Source of the DNA: Paenibacillus silvestris
GTDB lineage: Bacteria > Bacillota > Bacilli > Paenibacillales > NBRC-103111
Direction of reading: 5' to 3'
Length of the DNA: 64,000 bases
Assembly: GCF_009882985.1 (NCBI RefSeq)
Contig: NZ_WTUZ01000016.1
Location: forward strand, 84,455-148,454
Each line of letters starts with the position of its first letter. The stretch's first letter is position 1. The position numbers and the translations under genes are program-made. Positions 52,209 to 61,709 of the stretch are shown piece after piece. The notes under the pieces are model-generated. The model was not told the origin of the DNA, searched no databases, and saw only the letters and a program-made list of their open reading frames with translations.

Positions 52209-53645
52209 ATGGCAATTGAGCAGAGCAGGCGGGAAGTGGAGCAGTGGGCACAATTTGAGCTGACATTGAAAGGTCCAATTGAGGGAAATCCTTATCTGGA
52301 CGTTACACTCTCCGCACGATTTCAATATAAAAACTATACTTGCGAACCAGAAGGCTTCTATGACGGTGACGGCACGTATCGGGTTCGTTTCATGCCCGAT
52401 CGACCTGGCATTTGGCGGTATGTGACGCTAAGTAGTCATGAAGTGCTTGATGGACTAAGCGGTGAGTTCCTTTGTACACCGCCATCAGCCGGGAACCATG
52501 GCACTGTGCGGGTCAAAGACGAGTACTTATTCGCCTACGAAGATGGAACTCCGTATATGCCATTCGGAACAACCTGCTACCACTGGACACACCATGGCAG
52601 TAAGGAGTTGGAAGAGCTTACGCTGCAGACACTGAAGAACTCACCTTTTAATAAAGTGAGGATGTGTCTGTTGCCAACACGGGATATGCAGCCGCCGCTA
52701 CAGGTAGCCTTTGCCGGCACTTGCCCTGAGGATTTGGACAAACAACAATTTAATCCGGCATTTTTCGCCCATTTGGAACAGCGTATCCATGATCTCATGC
52801 AGCTTGGCATAGAAGCTGATCTCGTCTTATTTCATCCCTATGACAAAGGGTATTGGGGCGTCGACAATATGGACGCGGATACAGATGCCTTTTATCTACG
52901 GTATGTGATCGCCCGCCTAGCCTCGTTTCGCAATGTATGGTGGTCGCTATGCAACGAATATGATTTCAATAAATATAAATCAATCCCGGACTGGGATCGA
53001 CTGCTTCAATTAACCCAGCGATACGATCCGTACCAGCATTTGCGGTCCATTCATAACGGCACGAAGATGTACAAATCTTCAAGCTTATATGATTTTAGCA
53101 AGCCATGGATTACGCATCAAAGCATTCAGCATTGGGAGGCGGAGCTAACGACGTCTTGGCGGGAAGCTGTTGCCAAACCAATTGTCATCGACGAGATATC
53201 CTATGAAGGCAACAGCTCTAGACGATGGGGCAATATATCAGGCGAGGAATTGACTCATCGTTTCTGGGAGGGGTTATCGAGGGGCGGATTTGTCGGGCAT
53301 GGGGAGTCTTTCATCAACCGAGAAACCAGAGCCTGGATTTCCTCTGGAGGCAAGCTGTATGGCGAGAGTACAGAACGAATTGCTTTTTTGCGAAAAGTGA
53401 TGGAAGAAGGTCCTGCGGACTGGATGAAAACAGCGGAAGAAGGCACGTACAAGCTGCTATACTTCGGGCGTCATCAGCATGCGTTCCTAAACTTAGAACT
53501 TAGACAGGATAGCTCCTACCGAATTGAACTTATCGATACTTGGCAGATGACGATTACACCCTTGCCAGGTACGTTCAGTGGGAGCTGCAGGGTAGACTTG
53601 CCAGGAAAACCTTTTATGGCGCTTCGTATTCAAAAGATTGGATAA
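52209..53645 (+). CDS. DUF5060/DUF4038/DUF5605-type TIM-barrel glycosidase, copy 1
   Basis: This 478-residue protein lacks a signal peptide. The N-terminal beta domain (about 1-95; WAQFELTLKGP, EGFYDGDGTYRVRFMPDRPGIW) matches DUF5060, the middle TIM barrel (about 100-390; PYMPFGTTCYHW, FNKVRMCLLP, DLVLFHPYDKGYWG) matches DUF4038-like apiosidase-type barrels, and the C-terminus is a small beta domain (DUF5605). Candidate catalytic acids are Glu250 in WWSLCNEYD and Glu329 in VIDEISYEG. It is paralogous to the next gene. Apiosidase activity is only a family-level possibility. Confidence 0.88.
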   Translation: MAIEQSRREVEQWAQFELTLKGPIEGNPYLDVTLSARFQYKNYTCEPEGFYDGDGTYRVRFMPDRPGIWRYVTLSSHEVLDGLSGEFLCTPPSAGNHGTVRVKDEYLFAYEDGTPYMPFGTTCYHWTHHGSKELEELTLQTLKNSPFNKVRMCLLPTRDMQPPLQVAFAGTCPEDLDKQQFNPAFFAHLEQRIHDLMQLGIEADLVLFHPYDKGYWGVDNMDADTDAFYLRYVIARLASFRNVWWSLCNEYDFNKYKSIPDWDRLLQLTQRYDPYQHLRSIHNGTKMYKSSSLYDFSKPWITHQSIQHWEAELTTSWREAVAKPIVIDEISYEGNSSRRWGNISGEELTHRFWEGLSRGGFVGHGESFINRETRAWISSGGKLYGESTERIAFLRKVMEEGPADWMKTAEEGTYKLLYFGRHQHAFLNLELRQDSSYRIELIDTWQMTITPLPGTFSGSCRVDLPGKPFMALRIQKIG

Positions 53646-53667
53646 GCAGCCTATGTGGAAGGAGGAG

Positions 53668-55113
53668 ATGAAGCTGATCTATACAAGGGATGTAGAGCGC
53701 TGGGGCATGTTCGAGCTTACGCTGGACGGTCCCTCACAGGGGAATCCGTTTACGGACATTCAGCTTAGCGCCCGGTTTACGAAGGGACGGAATGAGGCTT
53801 ATGCTGAAGGCTTCTATGACGGTAACGGCAAGTACCGTATCCGATTCATGCCAGAGGAAGAAGGCTCATGGTGCTTCGAGACTTCAAGTTCGTCCACGGA
53901 AATGGACCAACTGAAGGGGGAGTTTAGCTGCCTGACGGCAACGCATACGAACAACCACGGCCCAGTGAGAATTAAGGACTCTGTCTATTTCGGGTATGCA
54001 GATGGAACGCGGTATACGCCAGTCGGGACGACGAGTTATGTGTGGCATCACCAAAACAGCGACCTTCAGGAGCAAACTTTGCGGACGTTAAGCGAGGCCC
54101 CTTTTAATAAAATTAGAATGTTGGTTTTCCCGAAGTCGTACATGCTGAATGATCGGGAACCTGACGGTTATCCGTTCGAAGGTTCGCTCGAATCCGGTTT
54201 TGATTATACACGGATTGTTCCAGGTTATTTCGCGCATTTGGAGAAGCGGGTCAAGGATTTGGCCGAATTGGGCATTCAGGCGGAGCTCGTATTGTTTCAT
54301 CCCTATGATGAAGGACGCTGGGGATTTGACCGGATGCCGCAAGAAGCGGATGACCGTTATGTGCGTTATGTCGTCGCTCGATTCGCCGCTTATAGCCATG
54401 TTTGGTGGTCATTAGCGAACGAATACGATGTAATGACTCATAAGAAATGGGATGACTGGAGCCGATTATTTCGGATTATTCAGGAATGTGATTATGGAAG
54501 CCATTTAAGGTCTATTCATAATTGCAAAACATGGTATGATTTTGGCACACCATGGACAACACATGCCAGCATCCAGCATGCCGATGTGAAAGTGATTTCG
54601 GAATGTACCAAACAATACGGCAAGCCGGTCATCATTGACGAATGCGGCTATGAAGGCAACTTGGATACCAGATGGGGCAGCTTAACGCCCGAAGAATTGC
54701 TTTGCGGGATCTGGGAGGGGACGTGCCGAGGCGGGTATGTGACGCACGGGGAAAGTTACTTGAATGCCGAGAAAATTTTATGGTGGTCGCATGGTGGAGA
54801 ACTGCAAGGAAAAAGCATGCGGAGAATCGAATTTTTAAAAGGCATACTTGAAGAAGCTCCTGCTCAATTGGCCTATACGAGCGATAGCTATGATGCAGCG
54901 ACATTATCCGTTCGGGGTGAATATTACTTGCAATATTTTGGCCCCCATCGCTTTGCGTATCGCGAGTTTTCATTACCAGAAGGCACTTACCAAGTCGATT
55001 TAATTGATACATGGCATATGGATATTACCCCGATAGAGGGCAAACATGAAGGGCGTTTTCGAATAGATTTGCCAGGAAAACTCTATTACGCGTTACGCAT
55101 CCAAAAAATTTAG
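53668..55113 (+). CDS. DUF5060/DUF4038/DUF5605-type TIM-barrel glycosidase, copy 2
   Basis: This protein of about 481 residues has the same three-domain layout as its upstream paralogue: DUF5060 (FELTLDGPSQGNPFTD, EGFYDGNGKYRIRFMP), TIM barrel (YTPVGTTSYVWHH, ELVLFHPYDEGRWG) and C-terminal beta domain (YQVDLIDTWHMDITPIEG). Candidate catalytic acids are Glu252 in WWSLANEYD and Glu325 in IIDECGYEG. The start is uncertain: ATG 53668 matches the paralogue N-terminus but is only 2 nt from AAGGAGG; TTG 53638 and ATG 53653 are alternatives. The retained tandem pair suggests two related linkages in the same substrate. Confidence 0.87.
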   Translation: MKLIYTRDVERWGMFELTLDGPSQGNPFTDIQLSARFTKGRNEAYAEGFYDGNGKYRIRFMPEEEGSWCFETSSSSTEMDQLKGEFSCLTATHTNNHGPVRIKDSVYFGYADGTRYTPVGTTSYVWHHQNSDLQEQTLRTLSEAPFNKIRMLVFPKSYMLNDREPDGYPFEGSLESGFDYTRIVPGYFAHLEKRVKDLAELGIQAELVLFHPYDEGRWGFDRMPQEADDRYVRYVVARFAAYSHVWWSLANEYDVMTHKKWDDWSRLFRIIQECDYGSHLRSIHNCKTWYDFGTPWTTHASIQHADVKVISECTKQYGKPVIIDECGYEGNLDTRWGSLTPEELLCGIWEGTCRGGYVTHGESYLNAEKILWWSHGGELQGKSMRRIEFLKGILEEAPAQLAYTSDSYDAATLSVRGEYYLQYFGPHRFAYREFSLPEGTYQVDLIDTWHMDITPIEGKHEGRFRIDLPGKLYYALRIQKI

Positions 55114-55125
55114 GGAGTGTTGCTG

Positions 55126-57489
55126 ATGAAACCAATGCGAAATTCAGCCAATGGTACAAAATTGTGGTACGAGAAACCAGCAAGATCCTGGAACGATGCG
55201 CTTCCAATCGGGAATGGGCGTCTAGGCGCTATGATATTCGGCAAAGTGAACAACGAGAGATTGCAGCTCAATGAGGACTCCGTTTGGTATGGAGGACCCG
55301 TTAACGGTGATAATCCAGAGGGACAGAAATACTTTCCAATGGTCCGTCAGTTATTGATGAAAGGAAAACAAATTGAGGCTGAAGAACTTGCGCAAATGGG
55401 CATGATGTCGATTCCCAAATCGCTGCATCCTTATCAGCCGCTTGGAGATTTCCAAATTTACCATGATGGTGAAAAGAAGATGATCTCCAATTATTACCGG
55501 GAGCTGGACATCGAGCAGGGTGTCGCGCAAGTGGGCTATTGCCTGAATGATATTCAGCACTCCAGGGAAATGTTCAGCAGCGCGATTGATCAAGTCATTG
55601 TCATTCGCATCAAGTGCGATCGACCTGCCAAGTTAAATCTGCGCATGCATTTGAGCCGCAGGCCTTTTGATGAAGGCACCCAAAAAATTGCCAACGACAC
55701 ACTGGTGATGAGCGGTGAAAATGGCCGAGGTGGAGTCACCTATTGTGCGGCAGTGAAAGCGGTTCCCGACGGCGGTTCGGTGAAAGTGATTGGTGATTTC
55801 CTCATCGTTCAGGCAGAAGCTGTAACGATCTATATCGCGGCGCAAACGTCCTTCCGCCACTCGGACCCGATTGCCATCTGTACGCGTCAGTTAGAGCACG
55901 CGGCGGGCAAAGGTTACGATAAAGTCAAGCGCGACCACGTTGCGGATCATACCAGCCGGATACAGCGTGTGAAGCTGGAGCTAGGTCGTCCGGAAGATAG
56001 CAAAGAAGCCGATGTACTGCCTACCGATGCTCGGTTGCAGCGGTTCAAAGAAGGTGGAAGCGACCCTGGGCTTGCCCAATTATATTTCCAATACGGCCGA
56101 TATTTATTGATGGCATCTTCGCGTCCCGGATCTAATCCGGCCAATTTGCAAGGGATATGGAATGAAAGCTTCACACCGCCATGGGAGAGTAAATACACCA
56201 TTAATATCAACACGGAGATGAATTACTGGCACGCGGAAGTGTGCAACCTGCCCGAATGCCACGAGCCGTTGTTTGATTTAATTGACCGTATGCGTATAAA
56301 TGGCAGGAAAACGGCGCAGGAGGTCTACGGCTGCAGAGGGTTTGTTGCGCATCATAATACCGACATGTGGGGAGCTACCCAAATTGAGGGCAATTTTATG
56401 CCGGGATCGATTTGGCCGATGGGCGCGGCTTGGTTAACTTTGCATCTCTGGGAGCATTTCCGGTATGGACAGGATGAGCGTTTCCTTCGCGACCGGGCAT
56501 ATCCGATCATGAAGGAAGCAGCGGAGTTTTTCTTGGATTATCTGTTTGAAGATGAAAATGGACACCTGATCACGGGACCCTCTACTTCACCAGAGAATAA
56601 GTTTATTGGTGCTGATGGCAGCGTTGGCTGTTTGACCATAGGCCCATCCATGGATACGCAGATTATCTATTCGCTGTTCCGTGCCTGTATCGATGCCTCT
56701 GAGCGTCTGAAAATGGATGAAGGAACAAGACAAGAATGGGAACGCAAGCTTCGCAAGCTGCCACCACCGCAAATCGGCAAGCACGGGCAGCTGCAGGAAT
56801 GGGTGAAGGACTGGGATGAGGTTCATCCAGGTCACCGTCATATTTCCCACTTGTTCGCCTTGCACCCTGGCGAAATGATTCATGTGCGCCACACACCGGA
56901 GTGGGCGAATGCGGCCAAACGGACATTGGAGCGCAGGCTGGAAGCCGGAAGCGGCCATACGGGCTGGAGCCGGGCGTGGATCATTAATTTCTTTGCCCGT
57001 CTGGAGGATGGCGAGAAGTCATACGAGCATCTTCGCATGCTGCTCTCGCATTCCACATTGCCGAACTTGTTCGACAATCATCCGCCGTTTCAGATCGATG
57101 GGAATTTCGGCGGAACAGCCGGCATCGCAGAGATGCTTCTGCAGTCGCACCGTGGAGAGATCAACCTGCTGCCAGCCTTGCCAAGCGCTTGGTCACGAGG
57201 ATCGGTCAGCGGTTTAAGAGCCCGTGGCGGCTTCGAAGTCGACATGGCTTGGGAAGATGGAGCGATGACTCACTGCGTTATTCAAGCCAAGTATAGCCAA
57301 GCTTGCACCGTTGTTTACAAGGGCGGCCAGTTACCGCTTATTGTGGAATCCGACGGTGCTGTCGTGGAGGCTGTACGGGAAGAACAGTCTGGTATCCTTA
57401 CTTTCCATGCGGAGACGGGCAAACGGTATGTGTTATCCCTCGGAACGCGAGCGGAGAGTGAGAGTTTGAAAGAGGCTACTAATATTTGA
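55126..57489 (+). CDS. GH95 alpha-L-fucosidase/alpha-L-galactosidase (copy 2)
   Basis: This 787-residue cytoplasmic enzyme has the conserved GH95 blocks [75 protein letters not shown] and FQIDGNFGG, so all family-conserved catalytic positions are present. It resembles the copy at 38277 but is clearly diverged, and is probably specific for a different linkage or for L-galactose rather than L-fucose. The ATG at 55126 is 8 nt from AGGGAG (55112-55117); GTG 55117 is an alternative. It is the last gene of the cre-controlled transporter operon. Confidence 0.94.
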   Translation: MKPMRNSANGTKLWYEKPARSWNDALPIGNGRLGAMIFGKVNNERLQLNEDSVWYGGPVNGDNPEGQKYFPMVRQLLMKGKQIEAEELAQMGMMSIPKSLHPYQPLGDFQIYHDGEKKMISNYYRELDIEQGVAQVGYCLNDIQHSREMFSSAIDQVIVIRIKCDRPAKLNLRMHLSRRPFDEGTQKIANDTLVMSGENGRGGVTYCAAVKAVPDGGSVKVIGDFLIVQAEAVTIYIAAQTSFRHSDPIAICTRQLEHAAGKGYDKVKRDHVADHTSRIQRVKLELGRPEDSKEADVLPTDARLQRFKEGGSDPGLAQLYFQYGRYLLMASSRPGSNPANLQGIWNESFTPPWESKYTININTEMNYWHAEVCNLPECHEPLFDLIDRMRINGRKTAQEVYGCRGFVAHHNTDMWGATQIEGNFMPGSIWPMGAAWLTLHLWEHFRYGQDERFLRDRAYPIMKEAAEFFLDYLFEDENGHLITGPSTSPENKFIGADGSVGCLTIGPSMDTQIIYSLFRACIDASERLKMDEGTRQEWERKLRKLPPPQIGKHGQLQEWVKDWDEVHPGHRHISHLFALHPGEMIHVRHTPEWANAAKRTLERRLEAGSGHTGWSRAWIINFFARLEDGEKSYEHLRMLLSHSTLPNLFDNHPPFQIDGNFGGTAGIAEMLLQSHRGEINLLPALPSAWSRGSVSGLRARGGFEVDMAWEDGAMTHCVIQAKYSQACTVVYKGGQLPLIVESDGAVVEAVREEQSGILTFHAETGKRYVLSLGTRAESESLKEATNI

Positions 57490-57501
57490 ATGGTTTTTGG
57501 G

Positions 57502-57530
57502 AAGGTCACCCTTTGGGTGGCCTTTTTGTT
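57502..57530 (+). terminator. Rho-independent terminator after GH95
   Basis: AAGGTCACCC (57502-57511), loop TTT, then GGGTGGCCTT (57515-57524), running into TTTTTGTTG. It is a strong stem with T-tail, 13 bp after the stop codon. Confidence 0.88.
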
Positions 57531-57567
57531 GTAGTGGGGGGACACCATGGGGGCGTTATTCCTGAAG

Positions 57568-57746
57568 GGGAACTACAGTCCTCTATTTCGAGGAAAACGA
57601 GCTATTTCCACGCTGGGGGGGACTACAGGCTCTTATTTGGCCGATTTTGTACGTTTTCAGGGTGAAATTGGAGGATTAACGGACCACAGTTCCCCCAGCA
57701 TGCGGAAAACGCGGCAGATTCAGCGAAATAGCAGCCTGGAGTTCCC
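57568..57746. repeat. Dispersed 179-bp four-unit intergenic element, copy C
   Basis: Direct units GGGAACTACAGTCCTCTATT (57568) and GGGGACTACAGGCTCTTATT (57618) are followed by inverted units GATTAACGGACCACAGTTCC (57674) and AAATAGCAGCCTGGAGTTCC (57726). The outer span is 179 bp and the inner span 77 bp (57618-57694). A GGAAA/TTTCC mini-hairpin lies between units 1 and 2, as in copy B. Confidence 0.83.
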
Positions 57747-57902
57747 CATGCAGGAGCTAGTGCAAGGGGCATGGCTTGTATCCACCTGGCGGATCACCTC
57801 CGTCAGGCACAAATGTTAGCTGCTTATGAACCGTCCACCATCTCATCGGGCTACCCCACATACTGCCAACTTCGACCACACCAGCTATTAACAAGTTAAG
57901 TA

Positions 57903-57932
57903 ATCCCTAGCGGGATTGCTGCTAGGGTTTTG
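57903..57932 (+). terminator. Terminator-like hairpin with alternative fold
   Basis: CCCTAGC (57905-57911) pairs with GCTAGGG (57921-57927), followed by TTTTG. AATCCC (57903-57908) can instead pair with GGGATT (57912-57917), which would exclude the first stem. No coding gene ends nearby, so it may terminate a transcript through copy C or act as an attenuator for the next operon. Confidence 0.5.
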
Positions 57933-58077
57933 TGTGAGCCCCCCCCCCAACTCGCCACAATTCGATGCTTTTCACACGGAATAGCCAACGTGGTTGAATC
58001 CTCCCTACAAAAAAGCATGAACACCCTATAAATGTTTTTCCATCCTCGTGTAATGTAAGAAATAAAGAGGTGTAACT

Positions 58078-59172
58078 ATGGAGTTCATTCGACCAGACGA
58101 TTATTTGCCTAATAAGAAGCGTCTCACCAATGTAAATGAATACGGAATCGGCCTCATCGGCTGCGGCAGTATAGCGAATACGGCACATTTACCGGCATAC
58201 CGCAAATACGGTTTGCACATAGCCGCATGCTGCGACGTGAACGAGGAAGCAGCACGCAGCACAGCGGAAAAGTTCAATATCCCGTTCTGGACGACGGATG
58301 TTAATCAGCTACTTGAGAGGGAGGATGTAGGTGTAATCGATCTGGCTATCCATCCGGAACCGCGACTGGAAGTGCTGAGGTTAATCGGAAAGGCACCAAG
58401 GCCAGTATTGTGCCAAAAGCCTTTAGCCCTGGATCTGGCACAAGCAGAACGCCTGAGCGAAGAGGCTAACAGGATGGGGATTATCCTCGGAGTCAATCAA
58501 CAAGCCCGCTTTGCACCAGCGCACAAAGCGCTGAAAACGGTACTGGAGCAGGACTTGATTGGGGAAGTATACAGCATCCATCATCATATGCGCTCGTTCC
58601 AGGATCAAGCCGGCTGGTGGTGGACAAAGATGAAAAATTTCAACATTGTCGACCATGGCGTGCACTATGTGGACCTCTGTCGATATTTCAACCCTTATCC
58701 AGAGGAATGGTCAAGAGTACACTGTACGACAGCCCAGTTAACCAATCAACATGCGGTCGACCCCCTTATCTATTCGGCGAATGTAGAGTTTGGGCCAAAA
58801 GGGGGCAGGAACCCGCTCATGGCGACGCTGCATTTTAACAATATTGCCAAAGCAAGCCGCTCACACAGCAATACTTGGTGGATTGACGGGACAGAAGGAA
58901 GCTTGTGGTGCACGCAAGATACGCTCTATATGGCACTGAATAAACACAAGAATGTCGTTCATGAAATCAAGCTTAAGGGAACATGGTTCCCGGATGCTTT
59001 CGCTGGTTCGATGATCGCATTCATGACGGCACTTGAGGAAGGCAATCTCCCGCCGGTCACAGCAGAGGATAATATCCAGACGGTGGCGCTGACTACGGCG
59101 ATGGTAAATTCGAGCCAGGAAGCGTGTGTAATAGAAAGAGCGGATTTGCTGAAAGGAAGCGTTGTGGGATGA
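58078..59172 (+). CDS. Gfo/Idh/MocA-family NAD(P)-dependent oxidoreductase
   Basis: This 364-residue protein has a Rossmann N-domain (GIGLIGCGSIANTAHLPAY, about residues 23-41), the conserved lysine-proline as LCQKPLALD (family EKP with Gln for Glu), and a C-terminal alpha/beta substrate domain containing the VDHGVHYVDLCRYF histidine region. A 20-residue N-terminal extension precedes the fold. Family members oxidise or reduce sugars and cyclitols. The ATG follows AGAGGTG. It is translationally coupled (ATGA) to the isomerase-like gene, suggesting consecutive steps in breakdown of an unusual sugar or sugar acid. Confidence 0.93.
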   Translation: MEFIRPDDYLPNKKRLTNVNEYGIGLIGCGSIANTAHLPAYRKYGLHIAACCDVNEEAARSTAEKFNIPFWTTDVNQLLEREDVGVIDLAIHPEPRLEVLRLIGKAPRPVLCQKPLALDLAQAERLSEEANRMGIILGVNQQARFAPAHKALKTVLEQDLIGEVYSIHHHMRSFQDQAGWWWTKMKNFNIVDHGVHYVDLCRYFNPYPEEWSRVHCTTAQLTNQHAVDPLIYSANVEFGPKGGRNPLMATLHFNNIAKASRSHSNTWWIDGTEGSLWCTQDTLYMALNKHKNVVHEIKLKGTWFPDAFAGSMIAFMTALEEGNLPPVTAEDNIQTVALTTAMVNSSQEACVIERADLLKGSVVG

Positions 59173-60044
59173 ATCAACTCGGATTTATGAGCTACATCTA
59201 TATGGGCTGGAGTGCAGAAGCCATGGCAGAAGAGGCTCGGAATCAGGGCATGAACTATGTGCAAATTGATCCGAAGCAAGCGATGCAGGTGATGGATGAC
59301 CAACCCCTTTCACCCGCCCGTGCTGAGAAAATTCGCTCGATTTTTGAGAATAAGGGGATCACGGTCGTCGGTTTATCCGGTTATACCAACTTAATGAACC
59401 CTAATCTCCCAAAAAGGGAAGCGAAGCTGGAGCAATTGGAAAAGATGATCGACCTATGTTCGGTCTACGGAACTAGGTATATGGCGACAGAGACGGGAAG
59501 TCTTCACCCGACCAACGCTTGGCGTGATTACGAGGGCAACCGTACCCCCGAAGCGTGGGAGCAGCTGCTGCAAATCATAGATCGCTTGCGCAATCGCGCG
59601 GTGAAGCAGGGGGCCATTCTGCTAGCCGAAGGTTTTGTGAACAACGTGCTTGCCACTACGGAACAAGCCAAGGATATGATAGAGCGCCTAGGAACGGAAG
59701 GTTTGGCATTCATTATGGATCCCTTTAACTACTTGAAGCAGGAAGATTTGAGCAGGCAGCCCGAAGCGATGGCCACCATGTTTGACCATATCGGCAAGTA
59801 TTGTCCCATCGCGCATGCCAAAGATGCGCTCTACGGAGCCGATGGGTTCACAACACCTCGGGTTGGGGCGGGTCAAGCGGATTGGCATGTGTATGCAGAG
59901 CTCCTTGCTCGCCGGATGCCGGATGTTCCCTTGATTCTGGAACATGCGAAGCCGGAGGAAGTGGCCGATTGCCTGTCCATCATTCGCCAATCATTCGTGA
60001 ATGTTGAGGCGAGCTGGGGAGTGAAGAACACTGGTGATGCATAA
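59169..60044 (+). CDS. Sugar phosphate isomerase/epimerase-like TIM barrel protein
   Basis: This 291-residue xylose-isomerase-like (AP endonuclease 2 superfamily) barrel shows the metal-ligand pattern of the family: Glu in MATETGS, Glu in LLAEGF, Asp in FIMDPFNY, His in PIAHAKD and Glu in LILEHAKPEE. ATG 59169 is 8 nt from AAAGGAAG and overlaps the oxidoreductase stop. Such proteins act with Gfo/Idh/MocA dehydrogenases as keto-sugar isomerases, epimerases or dehydratases. The substrate is unknown. Confidence 0.92.
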   Translation: MNQLGFMSYIYMGWSAEAMAEEARNQGMNYVQIDPKQAMQVMDDQPLSPARAEKIRSIFENKGITVVGLSGYTNLMNPNLPKREAKLEQLEKMIDLCSVYGTRYMATETGSLHPTNAWRDYEGNRTPEAWEQLLQIIDRLRNRAVKQGAILLAEGFVNNVLATTEQAKDMIERLGTEGLAFIMDPFNYLKQEDLSRQPEAMATMFDHIGKYCPIAHAKDALYGADGFTTPRVGAGQADWHVYAELLARRMPDVPLILEHAKPEEVADCLSIIRQSFVNVEASWGVKNTGDA

Positions 60045-61686
60045 ACCGAAGCTAGGTATTCAGGGACCCGTCGTAGCCTGGCAGGATCCATGGGCGGGTG
60101 AGGCATCAGATCTCATCATGCGAACGGGAACAGGAAGCATCTGTCCCTCACAGGATCCGAAGCCGGAACCAGGTGCTTTTGTAAATAGCTTGCGTGAACT
60201 GGGAACGGATTTCTATGTGCATCATGTACTTCCAGGCACTGATCATTGGGATGTGGTTGCTGACATTACCGCAGCAGGGATGGACATCTGCCTAGGAAAC
60301 GAATATGGCAACATTAACGGCCCCTGGGTGGAAGGGACCAATCGGTATGATGTTCCTGATCAGGCGATTGTCGAAGCCTCGACCTCAGGACGATGCATAG
60401 GACTGCTGTACGATGAGCCGGAGCATTTGCAAATTAACGCCGGGCAGTACCGTAAGGATGGATGGTTCCCGCATTGGGGCAGCACGGACGGTTTGAGTGT
60501 GGCACAGGCGCGGAGCAAGGTGGAACAGTCCGTGAGATCCCGTACGAACCACGTGAGTCGAATTGTGGAGCAAGCAGGCTTGGCGAGTACATCGGTCCCT
60601 TTAATAGCGGAGCATGTGTTTCCTACCATGTTTCACACATTTGCCAGAGCTGGGATGGATCTTTGTCCGAAAATCATGAAGGAATCATTCCAATCGCTGC
60701 AGCTGTCAACTGCATTAGGTGCAGCCAAGCAATACGGCCGGGCGTTGTGGATTTGTGCCGATTTATGGGGACCTGATACAGGTAAATGGTTTACAAGGTT
60801 CCCAGGATTTCCTGGGCATTCGCCGCAGGAATTTGAATCAGCATTGAAGATGGGCTACTTGATGGGACCAACCCATTTGTTCGTAGAAAATATCGATGTA
60901 TTGCTTAGACATCAGCCAGAAGGCTTCAGGAAGACGGAATTCGGTGAGATTTGGCTGCAATTTGTGCGGAAATTTATTCCCGAGAACCCGCTAACTTGGC
61001 ACCACTCCCAAGCTGATCCTGATATAGCCGTAATTCACTCGGATGATAGCAATTATGGTCAGAATGAGCGGCTGTATGGCAATCGCGCACGTCAGACGCA
61101 AGATATCACGCAAAGCCAGAGCGTGTTTCACATTTGGCATCTGCTAAGTAGAGGCACGATTCCGGCCCATGGCAGCTGCCAGCATATTCCGGGGTATGAC
61201 TTCCCGAGACATCAATTGAAGCAAGAAGTACCGCTTGATCAATTCCCTCTCGTGGAAGGATTTGGCGGAGGTACAGGTAAACGGGTACATCCTTTATTTT
61301 ATCCGCTAGCCAATGTTCTGGCGTTTGATGAACACGTAACTGCCGATAAACTAGGTCAGCCCAAGTTAATTCTTGTTGGTGGAACTACACTTTCGGCAGA
61401 GACCTTTGCCATGATTACGAAAAAGGCAGACGACGGGGCTGTTGTTGTCATCGCAGAGTGGCTCCTCCCTCCGGATTGTCCGGAACAACGAAAGAAAAGC
61501 GGTAGAGCAGGCTTCGGAAGTTGGATCGTGACGAATGATTTTATGACAAGTGAAGTGAAAGAAGCCGTAGAGCCATTCCTAGGTGAGAAACGGTGCTGGA
61601 CACAGCGATTCGGATCGACGGAAGTAAGCATGTATCCGCAAGATGAAGAAGGTTATACGTTAGATTATGAAATCGTGAGGGTATGA
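60034..61686 (+). CDS. Uncharacterised 550-residue protein, possible TIM-barrel hydrolase
   Basis: I do not recognise the family. There is no signal peptide. The N-terminal two thirds alternate strand and helix like a TIM barrel (MDICLGNEYGNINGPW, CIGLLYDEPEHLQ, VPLIAEHVFPTMFHTFARAG, ALWICADLWGPD, THLFVENIDVLL), with candidate acids in LYDEPEH and AEHVFP. The last third (IAVIHSDDSNYG, KLILVGGTTLSAE, VVVIAEWLLPPD) resembles a Rossmann-like or trimerisation domain as found in GH42-type enzymes. It overlaps the isomerase gene by 11 bp, and GTG 60034 or ATG 60037 may be the start. The GH2 gene follows 23 bp later. Confidence 0.75.
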   Translation: MMHKPKLGIQGPVVAWQDPWAGEASDLIMRTGTGSICPSQDPKPEPGAFVNSLRELGTDFYVHHVLPGTDHWDVVADITAAGMDICLGNEYGNINGPWVEGTNRYDVPDQAIVEASTSGRCIGLLYDEPEHLQINAGQYRKDGWFPHWGSTDGLSVAQARSKVEQSVRSRTNHVSRIVEQAGLASTSVPLIAEHVFPTMFHTFARAGMDLCPKIMKESFQSLQLSTALGAAKQYGRALWICADLWGPDTGKWFTRFPGFPGHSPQEFESALKMGYLMGPTHLFVENIDVLLRHQPEGFRKTEFGEIWLQFVRKFIPENPLTWHHSQADPDIAVIHSDDSNYGQNERLYGNRARQTQDITQSQSVFHIWHLLSRGTIPAHGSCQHIPGYDFPRHQLKQEVPLDQFPLVEGFGGGTGKRVHPLFYPLANVLAFDEHVTADKLGQPKLILVGGTTLSAETFAMITKKADDGAVVVIAEWLLPPDCPEQRKKSGRAGFGSWIVTNDFMTSEVKEAVEPFLGEKRCWTQRFGSTEVSMYPQDEEGYTLDYEIVRV

Positions 61687-61709
61687 CGAGAAGTAAGGTG
61701 GAGATGTGA

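Larger units (their letters stand above)
57490..58077. other. Non-coding gap with two hairpins, repeat copy C and a C10 tract
   Basis: These 588 bp contain the GH95 terminator (57502-57530), copy C of the four-unit element (57568-57746), a second terminator-like hairpin (57905-57931), a run of ten C residues (57939-57948) and the leader of the oxidoreductase gene. The open frame at 57547-57819 is a translation of the repeat and is not a credible gene. A clear promoter for the following operon was not found. Confidence 0.6.

Noticed and set aside
57547..57819. 90-codon plus-strand open frame
   Set aside because: It is a translation of repeat copy C; no ribosome site, no family features, and the other two copies do not keep an open frame.
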